Source of the DNA: Labedaea rhizosphaerae
Lineage (GTDB): Bacteria; Actinomycetota; Actinomycetes; Mycobacteriales; Pseudonocardiaceae
Direction: 5' to 3'
DNA length: 64,000 nt
Assembly (NCBI RefSeq): GCF_004362825.1
Contig: NZ_SNXZ01000005.1
Span: 186,001-250,000, forward strand
The notes below the pieces were generated by a model, which worked only from the letters and a program-made list of their open reading frames with translations, did not search any database and was not told where the DNA came from. The position numbers were made by a program, and so were the translations under genes. Of this stretch, positions 16,424-24,175 are shown in pieces (position 1 is the first letter of the stretch; the number at the start of each line of letters is the position of its first letter).

Positions 16424-18468
16424 TACCGCACACGCCGGACGATCAGCTCGGCGCCGTTGGCGAACACCAGGTCGCCGTCGTTGTAGACCATGCGCAGCGC
16501 CTGCTGGTCGAACAGCGGCTTCCACTTGCCGTTGGCCGTGTTCACCTGGACGACGTGCTGCCCGCCGACGAGCGCGTAGAGCGTGTGCCCGTCCACGGCC
16601 AGCTGCGCCGCCGCGGTCGCCGTCGTGCTGGTGTCGAGCACCTTCAGCGTCCGGCCGGTGCGCGGGTCGAGCCGGTACACGTCGCCATCCACCACGGTCC
16701 AGAGCCTACCCAGGCCGTCGACCTTGACGGCCGTGATCGACTTCGCGGTGGCCGACGGGTGCGCCTCCCACAGCTTCTTGTCGTGCGCCACGTCGTAGGC
16801 GAAGACCGTCGCCTGCGACTGGGTCGGCGGCGTGGTCGACAGTCCACCCGCGACGGTCGTGGTGCCGTAGACGATGCCGTTCTCGTCCGAGGTCAGCGCC
16901 ATGATGCCTTCGTCGGCGACGAACTGGTCGTGGATCGCCACGGTCGCACCGGTGGCCGAGTCGAGCACGGCCAGCGTGCCACCCAGCGTGTTGCCCGAGG
17001 GGATCGACCCCGTGACCAGCTTGCCGCCGACCTCCGCCATCGCGTCCAGGCGGGCCTGGACGTGCTCGTGGAGGTTGAGCAGCTGCACCGGGTTCGCCGT
17101 GCCGGAGGGTGCCTCGTCGGAGTACTCCGGGCTGTACCACGGCTGAGCCGGGTCGTAGCGGTACACGCGGGCGTCCGGGTACGCGCCGATCACGATGCCC
17201 TGCTCGGTCGGCAGGATCGACTCGATCTGGCTGAACCGCTGGTAGGTCGCCTTGCCGTCCTTTGTGGACACCGTGGCGAACCCGCCCTGCAGGAAGCCGC
17301 CCGCGTAGACCGTGCCGGGCGCGCCGGACGCCAGCGCCAGCACTTCGGTCGGCTGACCGGGGATGGTGGTGCGGATCGACTCGGACTTGCCGGTCTCGGG
17401 GTTGTAGCGGAACTCCAGCCCGCGCCAGAACAACCCGACGATGCTCTGGCCCGGGTAGCCGTCGGCGTTCACCGGCGCCCAGCCGATGCCGCGGGTGTTC
17501 ACGATCCTCCCGTACGCCAGCAGCCCGGTGCGCTGCTCGGCGTGCGTCACGGGGTCGTAGCCGATCAGCTCGGACGTGCCCGGTTCGAACTGCTTGAAGA
17601 ACCAGACCCGGCCGTCCGGTCCCGGCGGTGTCACGTCGAGACCGGCCGCGTTCTGCACCGTGTTGGTCCACTGGCCGGTCTTCAGGTCGTAGACCCGCAG
17701 CGGCCCGGGCGGCGTGCCCTCACGCGCGTAGAGGTAGTCGCCGTAGGCCCGCAGGTCGTTGACCACCTTGCCCGTGGGGTTGGTGACATCGGCCGGCATC
17801 GGCAGCGACCGCTTGGCTCCGGTGGCCGGGTCCAGTTCGGTGATCTTCCACGACGCGTACGCGCCCGCGTAGATCTTGCCGTTGGCGTAGGCGATGCTCT
17901 TGACGTACGTCTCGCCGGGTGCCATGACGCCGAAGTCGTGGAACGCCTTGGTCTGCGGGTTCCAGCTGAACACCTTGCCGCCCGGCGACGTCCCGCCGTA
18001 GACCGTGCCGTCCGGCGCCACCACGATCGCCCAGACGTACGCCTCCCCGGCGATCGGGACGCCGAGGTCCTCGGCCTGCGTGGCCCCGGGCGGCAACCGG
18101 AAGAGCTTGCCGTCGCTGTAGGTGCCGACGTAGACCGAGCCGTCCGGCGCCTGCTCGACGCCGTACGCACCGCTCGAACCGGGCAGCGGCACGCTCAGCA
18201 CCGGCGCCCCGGTGGTCGGGTCGACGGCGTTGAGGATCGCGGGCGTGCCCGACGACGCCGACCAGATCACCCGGCGCCCGTCGGACATCGTGCCAACCGT
18301 GCCGCCGATGAGCAGCACGTCGGTCAGCGGCACCCCCAGCGACCGCGGGGCACCGGGGTCGCTGGTGGGTACCGGCTGGGCCGTGGCCGGCACCGTCGCC
18401 GACGCGAGCAGGAACAGCAGGGCGCAGACGACGGCGCCGATTCGTTTCACAGCTTGGTCCACTTTCAC
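16423..18468 (-). CDS. Large secreted PQQ-type beta-propeller protein
   Basis: A 681-residue exported protein. Residues 1-31 are a signal peptide (VVCALLFLLASATVPATAQ). The rest consists of tandem blades with phrases such as VEQAPDGSVYVGTYSDGKLF and KSIAYANGKIYAGAY, typical of PQQ-like, NHL or SMP-30 propellers. The length suggests one or two propellers of 7-10 blades. Dehydrogenase residues cannot be assigned, so binding or recognition of polymer is as likely as catalysis. It lies 21 bp downstream of the six-cysteine gene pair and is coupled to the CE7 esterase gene. The truncated gene at 1-758 is probably its paralogue. Confidence 0.75.
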   Translation of the reverse strand: MKVDQAVKRIGAVVCALLFLLASATVPATAQPVPTSDPGAPRSLGVPLTDVLLIGGTVGTMSDGRRVIWSASSGTPAILNAVDPTTGAPVLSVPLPGSSGAYGVEQAPDGSVYVGTYSDGKLFRLPPGATQAEDLGVPIAGEAYVWAIVVAPDGTVYGGTSPGGKVFSWNPQTKAFHDFGVMAPGETYVKSIAYANGKIYAGAYASWKITELDPATGAKRSLPMPADVTNPTGKVVNDLRAYGDYLYAREGTPPGPLRVYDLKTGQWTNTVQNAAGLDVTPPGPDGRVWFFKQFEPGTSELIGYDPVTHAEQRTGLLAYGRIVNTRGIGWAPVNADGYPGQSIVGLFWRGLEFRYNPETGKSESIRTTIPGQPTEVLALASGAPGTVYAGGFLQGGFATVSTKDGKATYQRFSQIESILPTEQGIVIGAYPDARVYRYDPAQPWYSPEYSDEAPSGTANPVQLLNLHEHVQARLDAMAEVGGKLVTGSIPSGNTLGGTLAVLDSATGATVAIHDQFVADEGIMALTSDENGIVYGTTTVAGGLSTTPPTQSQATVFAYDVAHDKKLWEAHPSATAKSITAVKVDGLGRLWTVVDGDVYRLDPRTGRTLKVLDTSTTATAAAQLAVDGHTLYALVGGQHVVQVNTANGKWKPLFDQQALRMVYNDGDLVFANGAELIVRRVR

Positions 18469-18489
18469 TTCGTTGACAGCCTCGTTGGA

Positions 18490-19479
18490 TCAGCCCGTGC
18501 GCGGCAGCGCGAACATGTGGGTCATCGCGGACGTGTGGTTGGGCAGGTCGCCGCTGTGCCCCGTGGTGTCGGTCAGGCCGGCGGCCGCCCCGCCGACCAG
18601 CCCGACGTTGCCGGACAGGTAGGTGCTGGTCACCTGGGCGTGCAGGTGGGTGCAGCCGGGTTGGACGGCCACGGTGGTGTAGAGCGGGATCGCCGCGTGG
18701 TTGACGCCCCGCGCCACGTACTCGTCGGTTTGCGCGACGGGCGCGCTGGAACAGTTCGTGCCGCCGGAGGTGGTGACGGTGAGGGCGAACCGGGCCTTCG
18801 CGAACTGCTGGGTGCAGTTCGTCGAGCACCAGTGGAATTCCATGTCGGCCACCACGTCGACCTTCGTGTACCCGGCGGGGATCACCCGGTCGAGCACCGG
18901 CGCGACGACGGTGGAACTGAGCACGGTGTTGCCCGCGGGCAACGACTTCTGGATGGCCACGCCGTCCACGTCGCCCGGGATGGAGTAGGACGCGAACCGC
19001 ACGTTGCCCTGCACGGTTTCCTTCGCGACGTGCGCCGAGGTCGACGACGTGCGCAGGTAGAGCGTGCAGGAGATGACCCCCGCGCTGGTCGCGGTGACCA
19101 GGAAACGGGTGATCAGCTTGATGTTCTGGTGCGCGGGGTCACCGGTGGCCGGGAGGATGTTCTCCCCCATGACCACATTGGACGCTCCGGCCCCGGTGCA
19201 CCGGATCTCGTTGTCCACCAGGTTCACCTGGTCGGCCGCCGACGCGTTCAGTTCGGAGTAGACATAGGCGTTCGAGCCCGCGGCCAGTTGCGGCGAGTCG
19301 ATGGTCGCCAGCGGGACGACCAGTTGCAGCGCGGGCGACTGGCTCACGGGGATGCCGGTGATGACCACCGGGCCGAAGTCCTTCGAGGTCACCGCTTGCG
19401 CCGGTGCCGTCGAACCCACGAACACGGCGGCGAGCACCATGGCGGTGGTGGCCAACGAACTCACAAGACGTTTCCGCAT
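18490..19479 (-). CDS. Secreted six-cysteine protein, paralogue B
   Basis: A 329-residue protein that I cannot assign to a named family. The signal peptide ends near TAPAQA at about residue 29. The mature part is rich in Thr/Val/Ser and probably beta-stranded. Its cysteines lie in EIRCTG, VISCTLYL, HWCSTNCTQQ, GTNCSS and QPGCTH. The same order and rough spacing occur in the protein encoded by the adjacent upstream gene, so the pair arose by tandem duplication. GGAGGAG lies just before ATG 19479. The 18-bp spacing from the upstream gene indicates one operon. Association with a propeller, an esterase and an importer suggests a cell-surface or polymer-binding role. Confidence 0.65.
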   Translation of the reverse strand: MRKRLVSSLATTAMVLAAVFVGSTAPAQAVTSKDFGPVVITGIPVSQSPALQLVVPLATIDSPQLAAGSNAYVYSELNASAADQVNLVDNEIRCTGAGASNVVMGENILPATGDPAHQNIKLITRFLVTATSAGVISCTLYLRTSSTSAHVAKETVQGNVRFASYSIPGDVDGVAIQKSLPAGNTVLSSTVVAPVLDRVIPAGYTKVDVVADMEFHWCSTNCTQQFAKARFALTVTTSGGTNCSSAPVAQTDEYVARGVNHAAIPLYTTVAVQPGCTHLHAQVTSTYLSGNVGLVGGAAAGLTDTTGHSGDLPNHTSAMTHMFALPRTG

Positions 19480-19497
19480 GACTCCTCCTCCGCTCGA

Positions 19498-20475
19498 TCA
19501 GGCGACGAACGCCGCGCCGACGCTCTGGTTGTTGGCCTCGATCAGGAACGAGTTGTAGCCCGAGTTGGCGGTCACCCTGGTGTAGACGGTGAAGTTGCGC
19601 GAGGAGCAGGTCGAGTCCACCGGCACGCTCGTCATCCAGGTGTTGATCTTGTAGTGGTGGATGGTGGTCGTGACGTACACGCCGGCGAGCGCGCCGTTGG
19701 TCGTGGTGTGGCAGACCGATCCGTCGGCGTTCAGCTGGTTGGCCACGAGCTGGGTGCCCACCAAGGACCGGGTGCCGTCCATCCGTGCGCCCGACGAGCG
19801 CTGGCAGAGGTTGTTGTCCGTGCCGTAGCACACCGTCACGTTGAGATCGCCGATCGCCTGGATGGCCGTGACGCCGGCGGGTGCGGTGTAGTTCACGATG
19901 TTCGCGCTGTAGGAGGAGTTCACCAGCACCTTGCCGTTGAACGTCTGCTTGACCGAGGCGATGGCGCCGTAGACGTCCTGCAGGTAGGACGAGGACAACA
20001 CGGTGATGTGGCCCGCCACGTCGGCGTGGTGGTTGACGAACTGGGCGTAGACCGCGCAGCTGAGCGCGCTGTCGGCCGGCGCGGTGACGAAACCGCGGGT
20101 GAGCAGCGTGACCGAGGCGCCGGTCAGGACGTTCTGGCCGGTCACCAACTGGGCGGCGTTGGTCGTCTGCCCCGGCCGCCGGCAGTAGACCATGTGGGAG
20201 ACCTCGGTGACCTCACCCGAGCCGGTCACGTTGAGCTTGCTGCTGAGGTAGTCCGTCTGGCCGGCGGGAATGGTGATCGTGCCGCCGAGCGCGCGGGTGT
20301 GCTTCGAACCGGACGGGGTGCTCGACGGATCGCTCGCATACGTGCCGGGCGCGGAGATGTAAGCCGTCGTCGCCGCGTCCGCTGTCCCGGCGGTGATCAC
20401 GACCGGGAGCACCAACGCGGCCAATCCCGCCACGGCGAGCTTGAGCAGAGTTCTGGGTGAACCGGTGCCACGCAT
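19498..20475 (-). CDS. Secreted six-cysteine protein, paralogue A
   Basis: A 325-residue exported protein of no family I recognise, and the first gene of the six-cysteine/propeller/esterase/oxidoreductase operon. The signal peptide ends near TAGTADAAT. The mature part is beta-rich, with cysteines in MVYCRRPG, ALSCAVYA, VCYGTDNNLCQ, GSVCHT and DSTCSS, an order shared with paralogue B. Divergence between the two is high apart from the cysteines and the sequence around them. I chose ATG 20475, which has GGAAGG 11 bases upstream; an in-frame GTG at 20484 is nearly on top of that Shine-Dalgarno sequence. Operator 5 is just upstream. Confidence 0.65.
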   Translation of the reverse strand: MRGTGSPRTLLKLAVAGLAALVLPVVITAGTADAATTAYISAPGTYASDPSSTPSGSKHTRALGGTITIPAGQTDYLSSKLNVTGSGEVTEVSHMVYCRRPGQTTNAAQLVTGQNVLTGASVTLLTRGFVTAPADSALSCAVYAQFVNHHADVAGHITVLSSSYLQDVYGAIASVKQTFNGKVLVNSSYSANIVNYTAPAGVTAIQAIGDLNVTVCYGTDNNLCQRSSGARMDGTRSLVGTQLVANQLNADGSVCHTTTNGALAGVYVTTTIHHYKINTWMTSVPVDSTCSSRNFTVYTRVTANSGYNSFLIEANNQSVGAAFVA

Positions 20476-20508
20476 CCGTACCACGACCTTCCCATGGGTC
20501 TGCGGTTT

Positions 20509-20566
20509 ATTACGGGCCCGACCGTAATTACCAAGACACGTTAGAGCGGTCGCGGTGTGACGTCAA
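20509..20566 (-). promoter_or_regulatory. Operator 5 and promoter of the secreted-protein operon
   Basis: On the minus strand TTGACG (20561-20566) and TAACGT (20538-20543) are 17 bp apart. The palindrome ATTACGGG-CCCG-ACCGTAAT (20509-20528, one mismatch) lies just downstream of the -10, as at operator 1. A repressor bound here would cover the transcription start. Confidence 0.75.
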
Positions 20567-20632
20567 GGACATCAACCCGCGACCGTTCCGACGGAGAGGT
20601 CATCTGAACGTGCGGTGCGCCCATTGCGGGCG

Positions 20633-20652
20633 ATTACGGTCATGCCCGGAAC
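20633..20652. promoter_or_regulatory. Possible secondary operator half-site
   Basis: ATTACGGT-CATG is followed by CCCGGAAC, so only the left arm matches the regional operator. It lies about 125 bp from operator 5 and 25 bp beyond the end of the SnoaL-like gene, and could be an auxiliary site for looping. Evidence is weak. Confidence 0.35.
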
Positions 20653-20676
20653 ATCGGCCAGACCGGCGGGCGGTGA

Positions 20677-21087
20677 TCAGGCCGGCGGGAACTGCAGCAG
20701 GCCCAGCTGACGCAACTGCGCGGCGAAATCCACCACGCCCCACGTCTGCGCGATCCGTTCGTCGACGAGCCGGAAGATGAAGATCTCGTTGTAGGTGATG
20801 GTCTTCCCGGTCGGCGCCACCCCCAGGTACTCGCCGAGGTGGGTCCCGGTGACCTTGGTGCGGCAGGCCACCTTGTCGCCCTCGCGGATCTCGTCCTCCA
20901 CGGCGATGTGCAGGTCCGGGAAGGCCTTGCCCAGTACGGTGAACACCTCCTTGAACGCGTCCACGCCGGTGGCCTTGATCGGCAGCGGCGTGCTGATCAC
21001 CACGTCGGGCCGCATGACCTCCTCGATCGTCTTCATGATCAGGTCGTGGTCGTTGGTGTTGATGGCGTCGTGCAGGCGCTTGTACAT
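20677..21087 (-). CDS. SnoaL/NTF2-like ester cyclase family protein
   Basis: A 136-residue single-domain protein of the SnoaL/NTF2-like superfamily. It shows the alpha+beta cone pattern: MIKTIEEVMRPDVVISTP-like N-terminal helices, then VDAFKEVFTVLGKAFPDLHI and VACRTKVTGTHLGEYLGVAP. These proteins are often annotated as ester cyclases but cover many small-molecule functions, and no specific activity is implied. It lies 10 bp downstream of the YceI-family gene on the same strand, so the two are probably cotranscribed. It is not obviously part of the sugar regulon, although operator-like sequence occurs just past its end. Confidence 0.75.
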   Translation of the reverse strand: MYKRLHDAINTNDHDLIMKTIEEVMRPDVVISTPLPIKATGVDAFKEVFTVLGKAFPDLHIAVEDEIREGDKVACRTKVTGTHLGEYLGVAPTGKTITYNEIFIFRLVDERIAQTWGVVDFAAQLRQLGLLQFPPA

Positions 21088-21097
21088 GGTTCGTCCT

Positions 21098-21622
21098 TCA
21101 GTTCTCGCGGACGGCGGGGATCTCGAGCTCGATCGACACCGCGTCGGCGACGATGCCGGCGAGCGACGGCCCCGCGCCGAACTCGCGCCGGCTGATCCGC
21201 GCGGTCGCGGTGAACCGGGCCCGGCGACCGTCGAATTCGGTCAGGGTCAAGGAAAGCGGGACTCGCGCGGTGACACCGCGCAGCGTCAGGGTGCCGTCGA
21301 CCACCCAGCCGTGCTCCGTCGGCCAGAGCCGGGTCGACCGGTAGGTCATGTCCGGGAACCGCTCGGCGTCGAGGTAGGCCGCCGAGCGCAGGTGCTTGTC
21401 CCGGCGCGGGTTCCCGGTGTCGAGCGAGCCGGTGCCGATGGTCGCGGTGACCGACGAGTGCTGCGGGTTGTCGCCCGTGACGATGGTGACGTCGCCTGCG
21501 GCGAACCGGCCGCGTACCTTGCTGATCGCCAGCTGGCGCACGGCGAAGGCGATCGTGCAGTTCGCGGGGTCGGCCCGCCACGTTCCGGCCACGTACCCCG
21601 GGATCGCGGTGGAGACGGTCAT
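21098..21622 (-). CDS. YceI-family lipocalin-like protein
   Basis: A 174-residue YceI-family protein, a lipocalin-like barrel that binds isoprenoid or other lipids. The N-terminal YVAGTWRADPANCTIAFAVR and the middle YLDAERFPDMTYRSTRLWP match the conserved family segments. There is no signal peptide, which is common in actinobacterial members. GGAGGG precedes ATG 21622. It is the first gene of a two-gene unit with the SnoaL-like gene. A stress or lipid-carrier role is possible; nothing here decides it. Confidence 0.85.
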   Translation of the reverse strand: MTVSTAIPGYVAGTWRADPANCTIAFAVRQLAISKVRGRFAAGDVTIVTGDNPQHSSVTATIGTGSLDTGNPRRDKHLRSAAYLDAERFPDMTYRSTRLWPTEHGWVVDGTLTLRGVTARVPLSLTLTEFDGRRARFTATARISRREFGAGPSLAGIVADAVSIELEIPAVREN

Positions 21623-21689
21623 GGTTCCCTCCAGTGGTCTCGCTTGTCGTGAAGGCGACGAGCGGGCACGTGCCGAAGGGACAGCCGAT

Positions 21690-22847
21690 TCAGAATTCGT
21701 CGAGGCGCCTGGTCAGGAACCGCCGTTCGGGCGTGGACGTGGCCAGGTCGAGCGCCTTGCGATAAGCCGCTTTGGCCTCCTCGGCGCGGCCGAGGCGCCG
21801 GAGCAGTTCACCCCGTGTCGAGTGGAAGTAGCGGTAGCCGTCCAGGTCGAGCCGGTCGATCGCGCGCAAGGCTTGCGCCGGATCACCGGCTTGTGCGACG
21901 GCGACCGCCCGGTTGAGCTCGACCACCGGCGACCCGGTCAGTGCCGCGAGGTGCCCGTAGAGCTGGGCGATGCGTGCCCAGTCGATCGGCTCGCGCGTCT
22001 GCATGGACGCGATCAAGGCCTGCACGGCATAGGCACCACGCCCGCCGAGCGCGTACGCGCGGCCCAGGACCGTGCGCCCCTCCGCGAGCTGGTCGAGATC
22101 CCAGAGTGACCGATCCTGCTCGTCGAGCAGGACGAGGTCGTCGCCGGCGAAGCGGGCATCGCGGCGGGCGTGGTGGATCAGCATCAACGCCAGCAGGCCG
22201 TGGACCTCGGGCTCCTCCGGCATGAGCGTGGCCAGCACGCGCCCGAGCCGGATTGCTTCGGCGCCGAGGTCGACGCGGCCGCGGTAACCCTCGTTGTAGA
22301 TGAGGTAGAGCACGGCGAGCACAGCGTCGAGCCGCTCGGGCAGCAGGCGCGCGCCGGGCACGGCGAACGGGATCCCGGTCGCCTTGATCTTCGCCTTGGC
22401 GCGGGTCAGGCGCCGCTTCATGGTCTCCTCGGACACCAGGAACGCCGCGGCGATCTCCGCGGTGGCGAGGCCGCCGAGTGCGCGCAGGGTGAGCGCGACC
22501 TGCCCGTCCAGCGGCAGCGCCGGGTGGCAGCACGTGAAGATCAGCTCGAGCCGTTCGTCCTTGATCACGGTGTCGGTGACCTCGTCGGCCACGGCCTCCG
22601 GTGCACCGAGCAAGTGGAGCTTCGCGGCGAGGGTGCGTTCGCGGCGGATGCGGTCGATCGCCTTGTTACGGGCCGTGGTGACCAGCCAGGCGCCCGGGTT
22701 GTCGGGCACGCCGGTGTCCGGCCAGCGCTGCGCCGCGATCGCGAACGCCTCCTGCGCGGCGTCCTCGGCCTTGTCGAAGTCGCCCAGGTACCCCACGAGC
22801 GAAGCCAGCACGCGGCCCCACTCGTCGCGGAAGATCTTGCCGAGCAC
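21690..22847 (-). CDS. ECF42-type RNA polymerase sigma factor with C-terminal TPR-like domain
   Basis: A 385-residue ECF sigma factor. Region 2 is at about residues 10-80 (DKAEDAAQEAFAIAAQRWP, then WLVTTARNKAIDRIRRER) and region 4 at about 115-165 (TAEIAAAFLVSEETMKRRL). These are followed by a long C-terminal helical domain of about 200 residues with paired-helix motifs (AIDRLDLDGYRYFHSTRGEL). This architecture and the adjacent DGPF-motif gene match group ECF42, which lacks an anti-sigma factor and depends on its C-terminal domain (established for Streptomyces and Xanthomonas members). GTG 22847 lies two bases after the stop of the DGPF gene, so the two are coupled. Confidence 0.9.
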   Translation of the reverse strand: MLGKIFRDEWGRVLASLVGYLGDFDKAEDAAQEAFAIAAQRWPDTGVPDNPGAWLVTTARNKAIDRIRRERTLAAKLHLLGAPEAVADEVTDTVIKDERLELIFTCCHPALPLDGQVALTLRALGGLATAEIAAAFLVSEETMKRRLTRAKAKIKATGIPFAVPGARLLPERLDAVLAVLYLIYNEGYRGRVDLGAEAIRLGRVLATLMPEEPEVHGLLALMLIHHARRDARFAGDDLVLLDEQDRSLWDLDQLAEGRTVLGRAYALGGRGAYAVQALIASMQTREPIDWARIAQLYGHLAALTGSPVVELNRAVAVAQAGDPAQALRAIDRLDLDGYRYFHSTRGELLRRLGRAEEAKAAYRKALDLATSTPERRFLTRRLDEF

Positions 22848-22849
22848 GG

Positions 22850-23191
22850 TCAGGACTGCGCCACGGGCCGGACCTCGATGGTGCCGCCGACCCAGCGCAC
22901 CGCCGGGCTGCGCGCGGCCATCTCCAGCACCTCGTCCAGGTCGGCCGCCTCGATCAGGCAGAAGCCGCCGAGCACCTCCTTGGTGTCGGCGAACGGGCCG
23001 TCGGTGATCAGCGTCCGGTCGCCGTCCCCTTTGACGCAGGTCGCGGTGTCGGCCGGCTGCAGCTGCGCGAACGAGACGCAGCGCGGGTCGTGCGCCAGCT
23101 CCAGGTATTCGGCGTACGCCGTCTCGAGGTCCGCCGCCGAGAGCGCCTGGATGCGGCTCGGGTCGGTGTGGATCATCATGGCGTACAACAT
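22850..23191 (-). CDS. YCII-related DGPF-domain protein, ECF42 partner
   Basis: A 113-residue protein of the YCII/DGPF family. It starts MLYAMMIHTDP and contains the signature TDGPFADTKEVLGGF that names the family. ATG 23191 is preceded by GGAGG; the longer frame to 23254 has no ribosome-binding site and lacks conservation. DGPF genes accompany nearly all ECF42 sigma genes, although the protein is not an anti-sigma factor and its biochemical role is unknown. Here it is directly upstream of the sigma gene. Confidence 0.9.
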   Translation of the reverse strand: MLYAMMIHTDPSRIQALSAADLETAYAEYLELAHDPRCVSFAQLQPADTATCVKGDGDRTLITDGPFADTKEVLGGFCLIEAADLDEVLEMAARSPAVRWVGGTIEVRPVAQS

Positions 23192-23216
23192 CGCTACCTC
23201 CGTGAACAGTGTGCTC

Positions 23217-24101
23217 TCACCCAGAAGACGAACGCGCGACGACGTTCGGGACAACTTCGTCGAGGGCGGCGACGAAGGCCGCCGTGGCGGGCGGGTCGGG
23301 CGGGTCGCCGAAGGTGGCGAGCAGGATCCGGCGGCGGAACCCGGGGATCTCGGTGGCCTCGATGCCCGCGGCGCGGTGCGACCGCAGCGACAGACCGGGA
23401 ATGGTCGTCACGCCGAGCCCGGCCGCGACGAGCGACTGCTCCACGATCACGTCGTCGCTGGTGTAGGCGATGCGCGGGGTGAACCCGGCGGCCGCGCACG
23501 CGTCGACGAACTCGGCGCGGCAGTTCTCGCACCCGGCGATCCACGGCGAGTCGACGTGGTCGGTCAGGGTCTCGCCCGGGGTTCGGCTGAGCAGGTACAT
23601 CGGGTCGTCGAGCAGGTAGCGGGTGCGGACGCCCTCGGGCACCTCGTCGTCGTAGCGGAAGATCAGCGCGCAGTCGACGTCGCCCTTGCGCAGCAGGCCG
23701 AGCGCGACCTTCGGGTGCGCGTCGACCAACTGCAGCTCCAGGTTCGGGTGCTTGGCCGTCATCGCGGTGGCGGTGGCGGGCACCAGTTCGCTGAGCGCCG
23801 ACTGGAACCCGGCGACCCGCACCCGGCCACGGCGCAGCCCGGCGAACGCCGAGAGCTCGTCGTGCGCGGCGTCCAGCCGCCCGACGATCTCGGTGGCACG
23901 CCGGGCAAGCAGCTCCCCTTCCTCGGTGAGCCGGATGCCGCGGCCGACCTTGCGCAGCAGCCGCACGCCGGTCTCGGCCTCCAGCCGGGCGAGGTGGTGG
24001 CTGACCGCCGGCTGCGAGTAGTGCAACGCCTCGGCGGCCTTCGTCACCGATCCGTGCGCCGCCACCGCGGCGAGAACGCGTAACCGCATGGTGTCGAGCA
24101 T
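23217..24101 (-). CDS. LysR-family transcriptional regulator
   Basis: A 294-residue LysR regulator. The N-terminal winged helix is clear (HGSVTKAAEALHYSQPAVSH, residues 16-35), followed by a linker helix and a periplasmic-binding-type effector domain (IVEQSLVAAGLGVTTIPGL). It is divergent from the cysteine-dioxygenase-like gene, so it probably controls that gene and itself. An inverted repeat covers its start codon (24096-24127). The effector is unknown; a sulfur or amino-acid compound would fit the neighbour (inference). Confidence 0.92.
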   Translation of the reverse strand: MLDTMRLRVLAAVAAHGSVTKAAEALHYSQPAVSHHLARLEAETGVRLLRKVGRGIRLTEEGELLARRATEIVGRLDAAHDELSAFAGLRRGRVRVAGFQSALSELVPATATAMTAKHPNLELQLVDAHPKVALGLLRKGDVDCALIFRYDDEVPEGVRTRYLLDDPMYLLSRTPGETLTDHVDSPWIAGCENCRAEFVDACAAAGFTPRIAYTSDDVIVEQSLVAAGLGVTTIPGLSLRSHRAAGIEATEIPGFRRRILLATFGDPPDPPATAAFVAALDEVVPNVVARSSSG

Positions 24102-24127
24102 TCATCAACCTTATCGATGGAATGCTC
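24096..24127. promoter_or_regulatory. Inverted repeat in the LysR/dioxygenase divergent promoter
   Basis: GAGCATTCATC (24096-24106) and GATGGAATGCTC (24116-24127) are inverted copies with one extra base, separated by nine bases. The site overlaps the LysR start codon, as expected for autoregulation by the divergent LysR protein. Confidence 0.55.
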
Positions 24128-24175
24128 AGAAGTCGGCATTGGACCTATGAATCCGCGGCTGTCATGGTCAATGGC

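Noticed and set aside
16555..20460. 1,301-codon open frame on the plus strand
   Set aside because: It is antisense to the propeller and six-cysteine genes. Its composition is Arg/Gly/His-rich without domains, typical of high-G+C shadow frames. The minus-strand proteins have signal peptides and ribosome-binding sites.
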